Notes: generated from the letters alone by a model not told the origin. 64,000 nucleotides of DNA from Blastococcus sp. HT6-30 (GCF_039729015.1 NZ_CP155792.1:3616001-3680000), one strand, 5' to 3'; positions 39,557-49,120 are shown, counted from the stretch's first letter. Made by a program: numbers and translations.

Positions 39557-39954
39557 GGGGCGGCACGGCCGAGCAGGAGGCGAGGCGGCCGCTGCGCGCC
39601 CTTCCCGGCGCGGTCCTGCTGGCACTCGCCGCCCTGACGGCGCTGGGCACGCTGGCGGCAGCCTGGGGGACAGCGCTCGGCGACGGCCGCCACGAGGCGT
39701 GCACCTCACGCGGAGTGCCGTACGGCCCACCGCACGAGACGTGGCACGTCCAGGTCTCCGGATCCACGCTGCCGCTGGGTGTCTCGTGCACCTGGACGGA
39801 TCCGGCCACCGGTGATGCCGTCCGCCAGGAACCGCCGTGGACGCCCACGGTCGTGGCCGGTGCGGGCGCCGGTCTCGGCGCGGCATGGCTGGTGGCCGCG
39901 GGCCTGTCACGCCTCGGCCGTCGGGCCGCTTCCGAGGACGTGTGGCTCCCATGA
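39553..39954 (+). CDS. Small membrane protein of unknown function
   Basis: The 133-aa product has two predicted membrane helices (about 20-42 and 100-120) flanking an exported loop with two Cys (about 50 and 82) that could form a disulphide. No family is recognised. ATG 39553 overlaps the helicase stop (ATGA) and has GAAGG upstream. The 292-nt stretch 39955-40246 after it holds no gene or motif that I can see. Confidence 0.7.
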   Translation: MRGGTAEQEARRPLRALPGAVLLALAALTALGTLAAAWGTALGDGRHEACTSRGVPYGPPHETWHVQVSGSTLPLGVSCTWTDPATGDAVRQEPPWTPTVVAGAGAGLGAAWLVAAGLSRLGRRAASEDVWLP

Positions 39955-40246
39955 GCCTGCCCGTCGGGGCGTCGACGTGCGTCGGGGGCGCGGCGACCGC
40001 GAGGCACGTCAGCCGCGCCCCGACGAACACGACGGAGCAGACGGTGGCCCGCCCGGCACGAGCTCGACGTCCGCGCCCGCGCCGATGCTCGCCGCCTGCG
40101 CCGTCGCGGTGCGCTGGAGCTCCCCGGCGCGCGGCGCACCTCCGCGAGCGCTGGGCCGCAGCGGGCCGGGCCGACCGGGCCCTGCGCCGAGCCGGTACGG
40201 CGGGCCGCTCCCACCGTCGTGGCACCCCGGGCGGATCATCGGAGGC

Positions 40247-41590
40247 ATGCGGCGGGAGGCGAGCATCCTGCATCTGGACCTGGATGCCTTCTTCGCCGCC
40301 GTCGAGCAGCGCGACAAGCCCTCCTTGCGCGGCCGGCCCGTCGTCGTCGGGGGCGTCGGTGGACGAGGCGTCGTCGCCACGGCGTCCTACGAGGCGCGGG
40401 CCTACGGGGCACGCTCGGCGATGTCCACGGCCGAGGCCCGCCGGCGCTGCCCCCCGGGGACGGCGTTCCTCGGCGGCCGGTTCGCCGCCTACCGGCGCAC
40501 CTCGGACGTCGTCATGGAACTCCTCCGCGGACTCTCCCCGCTGGTCGAGCCGGTCTCGATCGACGAGGCGTACGTCGACCTCGCCGCGGGGCCGGGGCAC
40601 GACCTCTCCGTTTCCGGCGTGACGGAACTGGGGCTGAGCCTCAAAGAGCGGATCGCAGCGGCCACCGGGGGCGTCACCGGATCGGTCGGCATCGGCACCT
40701 CCAAGTTGATGGCGAAGATCGCCTCCGACCTCGACAAGCCCGACGGCCTCCTCGTCGTCCCGCCGGGCGGCGAGCTCGACGTGCTGCACCCGCTGCCGGT
40801 CACCCGCCTCGGCGGGGTCGGCCCCGCGACGGCGGAGCGGCTGCGTCAGGTCGGGGTGTCGACCGTGGCCGACCTCGCCGCCAAGTCGCTGCCCGATCTG
40901 GTTGCGCTTGCCGGACGGGCCCACGGCGCGGGGCTGTACGCGCTGGCGCGGGCGGACGACGACCGCGGGGTCGTCCCCGACCGGGAGGTGAAGTCGGTGT
41001 CGCACGAGGAGACGTTCGAGCGCGACCTCACCGACCTCGCCGTCCTCGGGCGGGAGATCGACTCGATGGCGACCCGGGTGGGCAACCGGCTGCGGTCCTC
41101 GGCGTACTCGGGCCGGACCGTCACGGTGAAGCTGCGGCGGTACGACTTCACCACGATCACCCGGTCCCAGACGCTGCCCCAGCCCACCGACGACGCCCGG
41201 CTGATCGCCGCGACCGCCCGTCGGCTGCTCACCGAGGCCGGTACCAGCGGAGGGCTGCGGCTGCTGGGCGTGGGGGTCTCCGGGCTCTCGCTCTACGCCC
41301 AGGGCGACCTGTTCGCCCAGGACGCGGAGTCCGTGCCGGAGGAGCCCGCGGCCACCGGCACGGAGGAACCGGCGGAGCAGCCCGAGCTGCCGGTCGAGAA
41401 GCGCTGGTGGCCCGGTCAGGACGTGCGGCACGAGGAGCTGGGGGCCGGCTGGGTGTGGGGTCGGGGCCTCGGCCGGGTCACGGTGCGCTTCGAGGGACCG
41501 TCGACGCCCCCCGGGCCGGTGCGCACCCTGGCCGCCGACGACCCGCTGCTGCAGCCCGCCGAGCCGCCTGACTGGCGGATCCCCGAGTGA
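40247..41590 (+). CDS. dinB: DNA polymerase IV (Y family)
   Basis: The 447-aa translesion polymerase has LHLDLDAFFAAVEQ (metal Asp), VVVGG and ATASYEARAYG in the palm and fingers, VSIDEAYVDLA (catalytic Asp-Glu), GIGTSKLMAKIASDLDKP, a helix-hairpin-helix (LGGVGPATAERLRQVGV) and a little-finger domain. A C-terminal extension of about 100 residues (after LYAQGDLF) is Glu/Pro-rich and ends in a WWPGQDVRHEELGAGWVWG module found in actinobacterial DinB. No SOS box is visible upstream. ATG 40247 is tight against GGAGG, so the start is slightly uncertain. Confidence 0.93.
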   Translation: MRREASILHLDLDAFFAAVEQRDKPSLRGRPVVVGGVGGRGVVATASYEARAYGARSAMSTAEARRRCPPGTAFLGGRFAAYRRTSDVVMELLRGLSPLVEPVSIDEAYVDLAAGPGHDLSVSGVTELGLSLKERIAAATGGVTGSVGIGTSKLMAKIASDLDKPDGLLVVPPGGELDVLHPLPVTRLGGVGPATAERLRQVGVSTVADLAAKSLPDLVALAGRAHGAGLYALARADDDRGVVPDREVKSVSHEETFERDLTDLAVLGREIDSMATRVGNRLRSSAYSGRTVTVKLRRYDFTTITRSQTLPQPTDDARLIAATARRLLTEAGTSGGLRLLGVGVSGLSLYAQGDLFAQDAESVPEEPAATGTEEPAEQPELPVEKRWWPGQDVRHEELGAGWVWGRGLGRVTVRFEGPSTPPGPVRTLAADDPLLQPAEPPDWRIPE

Positions 41591-41718
41591 GCGGACCCGC
41601 GACCCGTTCCCGGTGGGGCGTCGGCAGGTCGACGACGGTCATCGCCGTCAGGAGGGTTCCGGCGAGCGCGCGGGTGATCGTCGAGAATGGCTGCTGGTCG
41701 GATCGAGGAGGAGGCGAC

Positions 41719-42324
41719 GTGCCGGAGCCCAGCACGTGGATGCGGATGACCCAGGAGGACCCGGAGCACTCGGCGGCCTACGTGCAGCGGTTCCGCACGC
41801 TGGCCGAGCAGGGGATGGACCTGGTCGGTGAGGCGCGGTTGGTCGACGCGATGCTGCCCCGCGGGTCGCGGGTCCTGGACGCGGGCTGCGGGCCGGGGCG
41901 GGTCGGCGCCCACCTGCACGAGGTCGGGCACCACGTCGTCGGCGTCGACGTCGACCCGGTGCTCGTCGCCGCCGCGGAGGAGGACCATCCCGGCCCGCGC
42001 TGGCTGGTCGGCGACCTGGCCGAGCTCGACCTGACCGCCCACGGCATCACCGAGCCGTTCGACGCGATCGTCAGCGCCGGGAACGTGATGGCGTTCCTGG
42101 CTCCCTCGACGAGGGATGCGGTGCTGCGCCGGCTCCGGGCGCACGTGGCTCCCGAGGGGCGGGCCGTCATCGGCTTCGGCGCGGGCCGCGGTTACGAGTT
42201 CGACGAGTTCCTGACCGACGCAGGGGCGGCCGGCTGGGCACCGGACGTGCTGCTCTCCACCTGGGACCTGCGGCCGTTCACCCCCGAGTCGGACTTCCTG
42301 GTCGCCGTCCTCCGCCCCGTCTGA
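41719..42324 (+). CDS. Class I SAM-dependent methyltransferase
   Basis: The 201-aa protein has the Rossmann methyltransferase motifs: motif I VLDAGCGPGRVG near residue 55, acidic VGVDVDP (motif II), and DAIVSAGNVMAFL (motif IV region). The substrate is unknown. GTG at 41719 follows GAGGAGG; ATG 41740 would shorten it by seven residues. It is 128 nt downstream of dinB on the same strand and may be read from it. Confidence 0.9.
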   Translation: MPEPSTWMRMTQEDPEHSAAYVQRFRTLAEQGMDLVGEARLVDAMLPRGSRVLDAGCGPGRVGAHLHEVGHHVVGVDVDPVLVAAAEEDHPGPRWLVGDLAELDLTAHGITEPFDAIVSAGNVMAFLAPSTRDAVLRRLRAHVAPEGRAVIGFGAGRGYEFDEFLTDAGAAGWAPDVLLSTWDLRPFTPESDFLVAVLRPV

Positions 42325-42404
42325 CGCGCACACCCGCGGGTCAGCGTGCGCCGCGCGGGCCGTCCGCCGGCGATCGGGTCGCCGGCTCCGCCCAGGCGTC
42401 GCCG

Positions 42405-43619
42405 TCACTGCTCGCCCGGCGTCGGCGGAGCCGCGGGCAAGGCGACGCCGAGGGCCACGGTGAGGTCCCGGACCGTCTGCGGGTCCTCCAGGCGCGGCCC
42501 GTAGAGCTCCCGCAGCTGCGTCATCCGGTAGCGGACGGTCTGCGGGTGCACGAAGAGGGCCGCGGCGACCTGCTCGCGCCGGCCGTGGTGCAGCAGCCAG
42601 GAGCGCAGGGTCTCGGTCAGCTTCTCGCGCGCGGTGTCCCCCACCGACTCCAGGGGCGCCAGCACCCGGGCCCGCAGGTCGGCCAGGGCGTCCTCGTCGG
42701 CGCGCACGACCAGCTCGGCCAGGCGGGCGTCGGTGTCCAGCGGCCCGCCGTCGCCCGGTGTCATCCCGAGGCGCAGCGCCCGCAGCGCCCGGCGGTACGA
42801 CGCCTGGACGTTCCACCAGGGTCGCGCCGGCCCGACCACCGCCTCGCGGCCCCCGAGTCCGCGCAGCAGCGCCCCGCGGGCGGCACCCTCGGCGTCCGGC
42901 ACCAGCAGCACGGCGAGATCCCCGGTCCGGTCCACGTCGGGGACGTCCTCGGCGGCGACGAGCGTGCGCGGGTCGAGGGAGACCATCGCGCCCCGGGTCC
43001 GGCCGTCCGGGAGCAGGACGGCCGTGAGGGTGCGCGGCGCCGTCCACTCGGCCCGCTGCGCCAGCGCCACCAGCTCCGTGTGCGGGCCGCCGGTGAGCAG
43101 CCCGTGCGCCAGGCGCTCGAGCATGCGCTGGCGGGCCCGGCCGCTGGACGCCAGCTCGTCGGCGTGGCCGGCGACGCTCGCGGCGGACAGCTGGTCGATG
43201 TAGGCGAAGACCAGCTCGGCGAACCGGGCGAGCGCCTCCGGCCCCAGACCGGCGGTGACCGCGGCGGCGCTCATGTCCCGCCAGGACACCCGGGCGCCGA
43301 CCCGGTAGGCGGCCAGCAGCGCGTCCATCGAGCGCCCGCTGCGCGCCTCTCCCCTGCCGAGGGCGTACGCGGCCTCGACGACCGACCCCCCGGGCGTGCC
43401 GGCGTCGGCATTGCCGCCGGCGGCGGCCAGCTGGAGGAACCCACGGAGGGTCAGCTCGACAGCGGTGGAGATCTTGCGCCCCATCGGGCCGAGGAACGCA
43501 TCGGCGTAGCCCGGCACCGCGACGATGATCTCCTCGACCGCGCGCTCGGCCACCCTCGGCAGCTCGGTGCGCATCGCCTCCGCGACCGCTTCGGGGAAGG
43601 GCGCGGGGTCCGGTGTCAT
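42405..43619 (-). CDS. PucR/CdaR-type helix-turn-helix regulator
   Basis: The 404-aa regulator has a long helical N-terminal sensory part (1-150), a GGDEF-like degenerate middle (160-290) and a C-terminal PucR-type HTH (about 335-395; REQVAAALFVHPQTVRYRMTQLRELYG). It is divergent from the ferredoxin reductase and desaturase genes across a 92-nt gap, so it probably controls them, and perhaps itself, in response to a lipid or membrane signal. ATG 43619 has AAGGAGG 4 nt upstream. Confidence 0.9.
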   Translation of the reverse strand: MTPDPAPFPEAVAEAMRTELPRVAERAVEEIIVAVPGYADAFLGPMGRKISTAVELTLRGFLQLAAAGGNADAGTPGGSVVEAAYALGRGEARSGRSMDALLAAYRVGARVSWRDMSAAAVTAGLGPEALARFAELVFAYIDQLSAASVAGHADELASSGRARQRMLERLAHGLLTGGPHTELVALAQRAEWTAPRTLTAVLLPDGRTRGAMVSLDPRTLVAAEDVPDVDRTGDLAVLLVPDAEGAARGALLRGLGGREAVVGPARPWWNVQASYRRALRALRLGMTPGDGGPLDTDARLAELVVRADEDALADLRARVLAPLESVGDTAREKLTETLRSWLLHHGRREQVAAALFVHPQTVRYRMTQLRELYGPRLEDPQTVRDLTVALGVALPAAPPTPGEQ

Positions 43620-43711
43620 CTGACCTCCTTTGTCTTCGGCGAACAGAAGCTACCCGCCGATTCACGTCCGGAGCACAGGTACTTGACTGCCGGACTGGGA
43701 AAGCTGTGTAC

Positions 43712-44818
43712 ATGACAGCAACCGCCCGCCCCGCCGCGGCCCGTCCGCCGGCGCGGAGCGCGCTGCGCGACCGGGTGCTCAAGCTCGCCGAGCTCGTGAC
43801 CACCCCGCTGCTGCCGGTCGACTACCTCGACCTGTTCGACCCGCTCCGCTCCGGTGCGGCCCTCCGCGGCCGGATCGAGGCCGTGCAGCGGGAGACCCGG
43901 GACGCCGCCAGCATCGTGATCCGCCCGGGTCGCGACTGGCTGCCGCACGTCCCCGGCCAGTACGTCCGCATCGGGATCGACATCGACGGCGTCCGCCAGT
44001 GGCGCGCCTACTCGATCACCTCGATCCTCGACCGCGCCGACGGCTGCTTCACCATCACGGTCAAGGCCATCCCCGACGGCAAGGTCAGCAACCACCTGGT
44101 GCACCGGGTCCGCCCCGGCACGATCATCCAGCTGGACCAGGCCACCGGGGAGTTCTGCCTCCCCGAGCAGGCGCCGGCGAAGGCGCTGTTCGTCACCGCC
44201 GGCTCCGGCATCACGCCGGTCATGGGCATTCTGCGCAACCACGCCGACCAGCTCACCGACACCGTGCTGGTCCACTCCTCGCCCACGGCCGAGGACGTCG
44301 TCTTCGGCGCCGAGCTGCGGCAGATGGCCGCCGAGGGCCGGATCCGGCTGATCGAGCAGCACACCGACAGCGCCGGGATGCTCGACGCCCGGTCCATCGC
44401 CGAGCTGGTGCCCGACCTGCACGAGCGCGCCACCTGGGCCTGCGGCCCCGTGGGCATGCTCGAAGCGCTGGAGGAGCACTGGGCCTCGGTCGGCATCGCC
44501 GACCGGCTCTACACCGAGCGCTTCCGCCCGCGGATCCTCGTGACCGGCGAGGGCGGCACGGTCAGCTTCACCAAGAACGGGACCACCGTCGAGGCGGACG
44601 GCGCCACGCCGATCCTCGACGCCGCCGAGGAGGCCGGCGTCCTCATGCCCAGTGGCTGCCGGATGGGCATCTGCTACGGCTGCGTCCTCCCGCTGCGCGA
44701 GGGCGCCGTCCGCGACCTGCGCAACGGCGAGATCACCACCGCCGAGGACGTCGGTGACGGCGTCCTCATCCAGACCTGCGTCAGCGCCGCCGCCGGCGCC
44801 TGCGCCATCGACCACTGA
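43712..44818 (+). CDS. Ferredoxin-NAD(P) reductase with 2Fe-2S domain (desaturase partner)
   Basis: The 368-aa flavoprotein has an FAD domain (about 55-150; RAYSITS), an NAD(P) domain (GSGITPVMGILRN; ATWACGPVGM) and a C-terminal plant-type 2Fe-2S ferredoxin domain with Cys in CRMGICYGC and a last Cys in IQTC. It would pass electrons from NAD(P)H to the desaturase 26 nt downstream, as M. tuberculosis Rv3230c does for DesA3. ATG 43712 is preferred but has no clear ribosome site; TTGACT at 43683-43688 may be a promoter -35, implying a short or absent leader. Confidence 0.93.
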   Translation: MTATARPAAARPPARSALRDRVLKLAELVTTPLLPVDYLDLFDPLRSGAALRGRIEAVQRETRDAASIVIRPGRDWLPHVPGQYVRIGIDIDGVRQWRAYSITSILDRADGCFTITVKAIPDGKVSNHLVHRVRPGTIIQLDQATGEFCLPEQAPAKALFVTAGSGITPVMGILRNHADQLTDTVLVHSSPTAEDVVFGAELRQMAAEGRIRLIEQHTDSAGMLDARSIAELVPDLHERATWACGPVGMLEALEEHWASVGIADRLYTERFRPRILVTGEGGTVSFTKNGTTVEADGATPILDAAEEAGVLMPSGCRMGICYGCVLPLREGAVRDLRNGEITTAEDVGDGVLIQTCVSAAAGACAIDH

Positions 44819-44844
44819 CCGCCTCGAGCCACAGGAGCCCGGAC

Positions 44845-46044
44845 ATGACCGTCATCCAGAAGAAGCCCGAGAACCCGATCGCCCACCTGTCCGCCGAGGA
44901 CGTCGAGATGATCGGCAAGGAGCTCGACACCATCCGCCAGGAGATCCGCGACAGCCTGGGCGAGAACGACGCGAAGTACATCCGCACCGTCATCGACGTG
45001 CAGCGCAAGCTCGAGCTGGGCAGCCGCGCCGTCCTGCTGTTCTCGAAGTTCCCGCCGGCATGGCTGCTCGGGACGGCCGGCCTGTCGGTCGCCAAGATCC
45101 TCGAGAACATGGAGATCGGGCACAACATCCTCCACGGGCAGTGGGACTGGATGCGCGACCCGAAGATCCACTCCACGACGTGGGAGTGGGACATGGCCAG
45201 CCCGGCCGAGCAGTGGAAGCACTCGCACAACGAGCTGCACCACACGTACACCAACGTGATCGGCAAGGACAACGACCTCGGCTACGGCATCATGCGCGTC
45301 GACGAGGACCAGCGCTGGCACCCGATGTACCTTGCGCAGCCGCTGTGGAACTTCATCAACGCCTGCTTCTTCGAGTACGGGATCGCCGCCTACGACCTCG
45401 AGCTGGGCAAGAACCTGGCCACGAAGAAGCGCCGCAACGACCCCAAGTTCCGGGCCGCCGCCAAGCAGGTGCTGAAGAAGATCCGCAACCAGGCGGCCAA
45501 GGACTACGTCGTCCACCCGCTGCTCTCGGGCCCGTCGTTCCTGCCGACGCTGGCAGCCAACTTCACCGCCAACGTGGTGCGCAACCTCTGGTCGCACTCG
45601 GTGATCATGTGTGGGCACTTCCCCGAGGGGGTCGAGACCTTCGAGAAGACCTCGATCGACGGGGAGACCCGCGGCGAGTGGTACGTCCGCCAGATGCTCG
45701 GCTCGGCCAACATCTCGGGCAGCAAGGCCATGCACATCATGACCGGCAACCTGTCGCACCAGGTGGAGCACCACCTGTTCCCGGACATCCCGAGCAACCG
45801 CTACGCGGAGATCGCGCCGAAGGTGAAGGACATCTTCGACCGGTACGGCCTCACCTACCACTCGGCCCCGCTGTACAAGCAGGTCGCGAGCGCGTGGCAC
45901 AAGGTCATCCGCCTGTCGCTGCCCAACGGCTGGCTGGCCGAGACGACGCCGAAGAACGCCCCGGCGCAGCTGGCCAAGCTGTACAAGATGACGACCGGCG
46001 GGCCCAAGGTCCGCCGCGCCCTGCAGCAGAAGGCCGCCGCCTGA
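44845..46044 (+). CDS. Membrane fatty acid (acyl-CoA) desaturase, DesA3-like
   Basis: The 399-aa di-iron membrane desaturase has three His boxes: GHNILHGQW (H93, H97), HSHNELHHTY (H128, H132, H133) and HQVEHHLFP near residue 310, in the order of front-end/acyl desaturases. Hydrophobic stretches lie at about 70-90 and 225-250. With the adjacent reductase it probably introduces a delta-9 double bond into stearoyl- or palmitoyl-CoA, adjusting membrane fluidity. ATG 44845 has CAGGAG upstream. A 21-bp terminator follows. The region of unsaturation cannot be proven from sequence. Confidence 0.93.
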   Translation: MTVIQKKPENPIAHLSAEDVEMIGKELDTIRQEIRDSLGENDAKYIRTVIDVQRKLELGSRAVLLFSKFPPAWLLGTAGLSVAKILENMEIGHNILHGQWDWMRDPKIHSTTWEWDMASPAEQWKHSHNELHHTYTNVIGKDNDLGYGIMRVDEDQRWHPMYLAQPLWNFINACFFEYGIAAYDLELGKNLATKKRRNDPKFRAAAKQVLKKIRNQAAKDYVVHPLLSGPSFLPTLAANFTANVVRNLWSHSVIMCGHFPEGVETFEKTSIDGETRGEWYVRQMLGSANISGSKAMHIMTGNLSHQVEHHLFPDIPSNRYAEIAPKVKDIFDRYGLTYHSAPLYKQVASAWHKVIRLSLPNGWLAETTPKNAPAQLAKLYKMTTGGPKVRRALQQKAAA

Positions 46045-46059
46045 TCCAGCGGTAGCGCC

Positions 46060-46106
46060 GAACGGGAGAGGCCCAGAACCGTCATGGTTCTGGGCCTCTC
46101 CCGTTC
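46060..46106 (+). terminator. Perfect 21-bp terminator after the desaturase
   Basis: Positions 46060-46080 pair perfectly with 46086-46106 around a 5-nt loop, starting 16 nt after the desaturase stop. There is no U-run beyond TCACC, typical of high-G+C hosts. Confidence 0.85.
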
Positions 46107-46109
46107 ACC

Positions 46110-46694
46110 GCTCCGCGACCCGCGGGCCTCGTCGTGCGGTTTGTAGGGCGACATGCAACTGTCGGTGCGCACGACGCCTGGTGTCATCGGTGACGGGCCT
46201 CGACGCTTCTCCACAGTGATCGGTGACAAGCAGCGTCGCGGATCTCTGCTTGCGCCAACCAGGCGGTTCCAGGCGCCACGCGTACGTCTTTACAGCAAAA
46301 CGGCTGCCTCACAGGCGAAGAGTCAACCGATCCGGGGACAGTTCCGCGGGCTCATCGGGCGATAGCCGCGTACGAGCGTGTACCCGGCCGGCACGGCGCC
46401 GACCGTGACCAGCAGGATCGATTGCTGACTGTGAGGGCGACCCCGGGCCCTGCGGGGATGAGGGACCACAGCCAGCGCTTGTAGCAGGGGGATCGACGCG
46501 GCGGCATCCGGCCGACCGGGCGGCAGGCGAGCTTTGGTAACCGTGTCGAGCAGGACGGACGGGGAAGTTCAAGACGGGCACGGGCCTCTCGCTGGTGACC
46601 GATGGCTTCACGCACCCTCGGATCACTCCGGCCCGTGCCCGCCCTCAAACTCCTGGTTCAGGCACTCGTCTCGCGACTTTGCAGCAGCCCTGGG
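46110..46694. other. 585-nt non-coding stretch with insertion-sequence debris
   Basis: No convincing gene is present. Position 46306-46350 is a diverged copy of the sequence at the left end of the IS3-like remnant (48761-48805). An inverted repeat with arms reading GGGCACGGGCC and GGCCCGTGCCC lies at about 46576-46640, with a loop of about 44 nt. Short frames here are not conserved-looking. It is best read as decayed mobile DNA. Confidence 0.5.
46306..46350 (+). repeat. IS-derived direct repeat, left copy
   Basis: About 80% identical over 45 nt to 48761-48805, in the same orientation, by eye alignment; both begin GCCTCACAGGC. Together the copies flank the amidase gene at a distance of 2.4 kb. 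Confidence 0.6.
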
Positions 46695-48311
46695 TCATCG
46701 CCCTCCCGGATGACTGGTCTCCAGTGCCGGGGCGGAAGCGGGCGGGACACGGACGTCGGCGGCCTGCTCGAACGCGTAGGCGTAGGCGAGAAGGTCGTCC
46801 TCGCTGTAGGCGCGGCCGAGCAGCTCGATGCCGATCGGGACGCCAACAGGCGCGGCCTCCGTCGGAGCGGAGAACCCGCCTTGGAAGGTGACCGCCGGCA
46901 AGCCGGTGCTGTTGGACATCAAGCCGTTCCGCTCGACCTGCGACTCCCCGATCGGCACCACAAGGCGCTTCTGGTGTGGATAGACGATGGCGTCGAGGTC
47001 GAGGTCGGCCATCGTGCTGAGGACGAGGTTGCGCATCTTGTCCCGGTTGGCGTAGCGCTGGAGGTACTCCGGCGTGCTCGTGCCGCCGCCGCCGAGCAGC
47101 TCCACCTCCTCCTGCAGGGTCTGCTGGACCGACGGCGCCGCCTCGCCGGTCTCGGCGATGTCCGCCAGGGAGTTGTACGGGGTGCCGGAACCGAAGTCCT
47201 CGAGGTAGTCCGCCATCGCCTCCGCCGCTTCCCAGTTGCTGGTGGAGACCTGGCCGCTCAGCTCCTCGAAGCCCTCCATCTCGAACGGGACCACCTCGGC
47301 GCCGAGAGCCTCCATCTGCTTCACGGCGTCGTCGACGACGGCGTTCACCTCGCCGTGGACCTCCGGGTCGTCGCCCATCAGGTTGGTCATGAGGCCGATC
47401 CGGGTGCCCTTGAGCGCCTTCTCGGTGAGGCCGTCCAGATAGGAGTTCGGGGTCATCCCGTCACCGTTGGCGGTGATCGGATCCTCGGGGTCGTAGCCCA
47501 CCATGACGTCGAGGAGGCGGGCGGCGTCCTCGACGGTGCGCGCAATGGGGCCGATCTCGTCCTGGGTGTAGCTGTTCGGTGCCACTCCGTGGCGGCTCAC
47601 CAGTCCACGGGTCGGCCGGATGCCGACCAGGCTGTTGGCCGAGCTTGGGGAGCGGATCGACTGCCCGGTGTCGCTGCCGGTGCCGATGAGGCCGAAGTTC
47701 GCGGCCAGGGCCGCACCCGTTCCGCCGCTCGAGCCTCCCGGTGTACGGGTGAGGTCGTACGGGTTGTGGACCTGGTCGCCGAGGCTGGAAAGACTCTCCC
47801 CGCCACGGGCGAATTCGTGGAGATGCGTCTTGCCGAGGATCAGAGCGCCCTCGTCTCGCATGGCAGCGACAGTCGTGGCGTCTTCAGCCGGGATCATGCC
47901 TTCCATCGCCTCCGAGCTGGAGGTGGTGGGCATGTCGGCGGTGTTGAAGTTGTCCTTCAGCAGGATCGGGACGCAGTGCAGGCTGCCGACGGAATTCTTG
48001 TCCTTCTCGTACTCCGCGTCCTTCTCGGCTGCGGTCTCCAACGCGTCCGGGTTGATCGTCACGATGGATGCGAACTGGTCGTCGTAGGCCTCGATGCGGT
48101 CCAGGTAATCCTGGACGAGTTCGACACAGGTGAGCTTGCCGCTACGGAACGCAGCCTGAACCTCGGAGACCGTGGTCTCCATGATGTCGAAGGTGGCCCT
48201 TCCCGGGTGCTCCCCCCGGGGTTGAGCATGGGCAGTGGCTGGGACGACTAGCGAAACTCCGAGAACAGCCGCTGTCAGGGGAACGACCCGTGTGCCATGT
48301 AGGCGACGCAT
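46695..48311 (-). CDS. Secreted amidase-signature family protein
   Basis: The 538-aa protein has a signal peptide (hydrophobic 10-27, AHA-QPR) and an amidase signature domain: catalytic Lys in VPILLKDNFN (about 118), the Gly/Ser-rich TPGGSSGGTGAALAAN, and the Ser pair in GSDTGQSIRSPSS. It hydrolyses an unknown amide outside the membrane. Its protein is richer in Asn, Lys, Thr and Ser than neighbours, and it is flanked by IS-derived repeats and a transposase remnant, suggesting transfer. ATG 48311 has only a weak GGAAGG ribosome site. Confidence 0.92.
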   Translation of the reverse strand: MRRLHGTRVVPLTAAVLGVSLVVPATAHAQPRGEHPGRATFDIMETTVSEVQAAFRSGKLTCVELVQDYLDRIEAYDDQFASIVTINPDALETAAEKDAEYEKDKNSVGSLHCVPILLKDNFNTADMPTTSSSEAMEGMIPAEDATTVAAMRDEGALILGKTHLHEFARGGESLSSLGDQVHNPYDLTRTPGGSSGGTGAALAANFGLIGTGSDTGQSIRSPSSANSLVGIRPTRGLVSRHGVAPNSYTQDEIGPIARTVEDAARLLDVMVGYDPEDPITANGDGMTPNSYLDGLTEKALKGTRIGLMTNLMGDDPEVHGEVNAVVDDAVKQMEALGAEVVPFEMEGFEELSGQVSTSNWEAAEAMADYLEDFGSGTPYNSLADIAETGEAAPSVQQTLQEEVELLGGGGTSTPEYLQRYANRDKMRNLVLSTMADLDLDAIVYPHQKRLVVPIGESQVERNGLMSNSTGLPAVTFQGGFSAPTEAAPVGVPIGIELLGRAYSEDDLLAYAYAFEQAADVRVPPASAPALETSHPGGR

Positions 48312-48499
48312 ACAACGCCTTCCGATGAGGGGGTGATGGGTGCCCTGACCGTTCCAGCGTCTCGTTTCGGCCCGATGACGACTGCCTCACCTGTCTGTTT
48401 CCACGCACAACCCGGCGAACCCGCAGACTTGACCCGCGAGAGTCGACAGTTCCGCTGCTGGGCGCACAACCGGGCGACCCGGTTCTCACCGGCGGCGTT

Positions 48500-48742
48500 G
48501 TTGCGCCGGCGCAGCTCCCGCAGCTCCGCCGACTCATCCGGCTTGCCGCTTCCGCCGCGATCGCTTGAGGCCGGTGGCGCGAGCCCGTCCTCCCGGTCGG
48601 CGATCTTCAACCAGCGCTGCAGACAGGACTCCGAGATCCCGAAGTCGCGCGCGACTCGGGAGACCGACGCCTCGCCCTTGCGGGCCACGGCGATCACGTC
48701 ACGCCGGAACTCCGGCGGGAACCGTTTGGGTACGGTGCTGAT
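48500..48742 (-). pseudogene. IS3-family transposase OrfA remnant
   Basis: The minus strand encodes ISTVPKRFPPEFRRDVIAV, then SRVARDFGISESCLQRWLKI and SAELRELRRRN, the start of an IS3-type OrfA with its helix-turn-helix. Family members start with ATG where this has ATC (48742), the C-terminal leucine zipper is lost after ELRRRN, and no OrfB follows. The element's presumed left terminus lies at 48761-48805. The remnant lies just upstream of the amidase gene. Confidence 0.75.
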
Positions 48743-48760
48743 CCTTCCAGCGAAGCCGGA

Positions 48761-48805
48761 GCCTCACAGGCAAGGAGTCGACCGAACCGGGAGCAGTCCC
48801 GGAGG
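48761..48805 (+). repeat. IS-derived direct repeat, right copy
   Basis: Partner of 46306-46350. It lies 19 nt beyond the OrfA start, where the terminal repeat of an IS3 element is expected. The stretch 48806-49098 after it holds no recognisable gene. Confidence 0.6.
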
Positions 48806-49098
48806 CCCCGCTCGAGATCGCTTTGGCTGGGACCCTGTGCGTTCCCGGGGCGACTGATGCGCCCTGCCCGGAAGGATACCGGGACGGGCCCGCAACCCCG
48901 GCCTGTCGACCAGACCCGAAAGGCGATGGGCCCAGACCTGCGCCTGTACTTAGAGGTGACCTGCACCCGCCCAGTGCCGAGCGCCCGCCGGCGGACGCCG
49001 TGCTTGGTCAGGGCCCGGTGACGCCTGGACGTCACTTGCCCACAGGCCCGATGACACCGAGCGTCGCCAGTGCTGACGTTCCCGCGTCGTTCGCTGAC

Positions 49099-49120
49099 GC
49101 CGCCCGATGAGGCGGGCGGC
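49099..49120 (-). terminator. Terminator hairpin after dnaB
   Basis: GCCGCCCG (49099-49106) pairs perfectly with CGGGCGGC (49113-49120) around a 6-nt loop, 26 nt past the dnaB stop. Confidence 0.65.

Noticed and set aside
39955-40246. SOS/LexA box upstream of dinB
   Set aside because: No GAAC-N4-GTTC type dyad was found in this gap.
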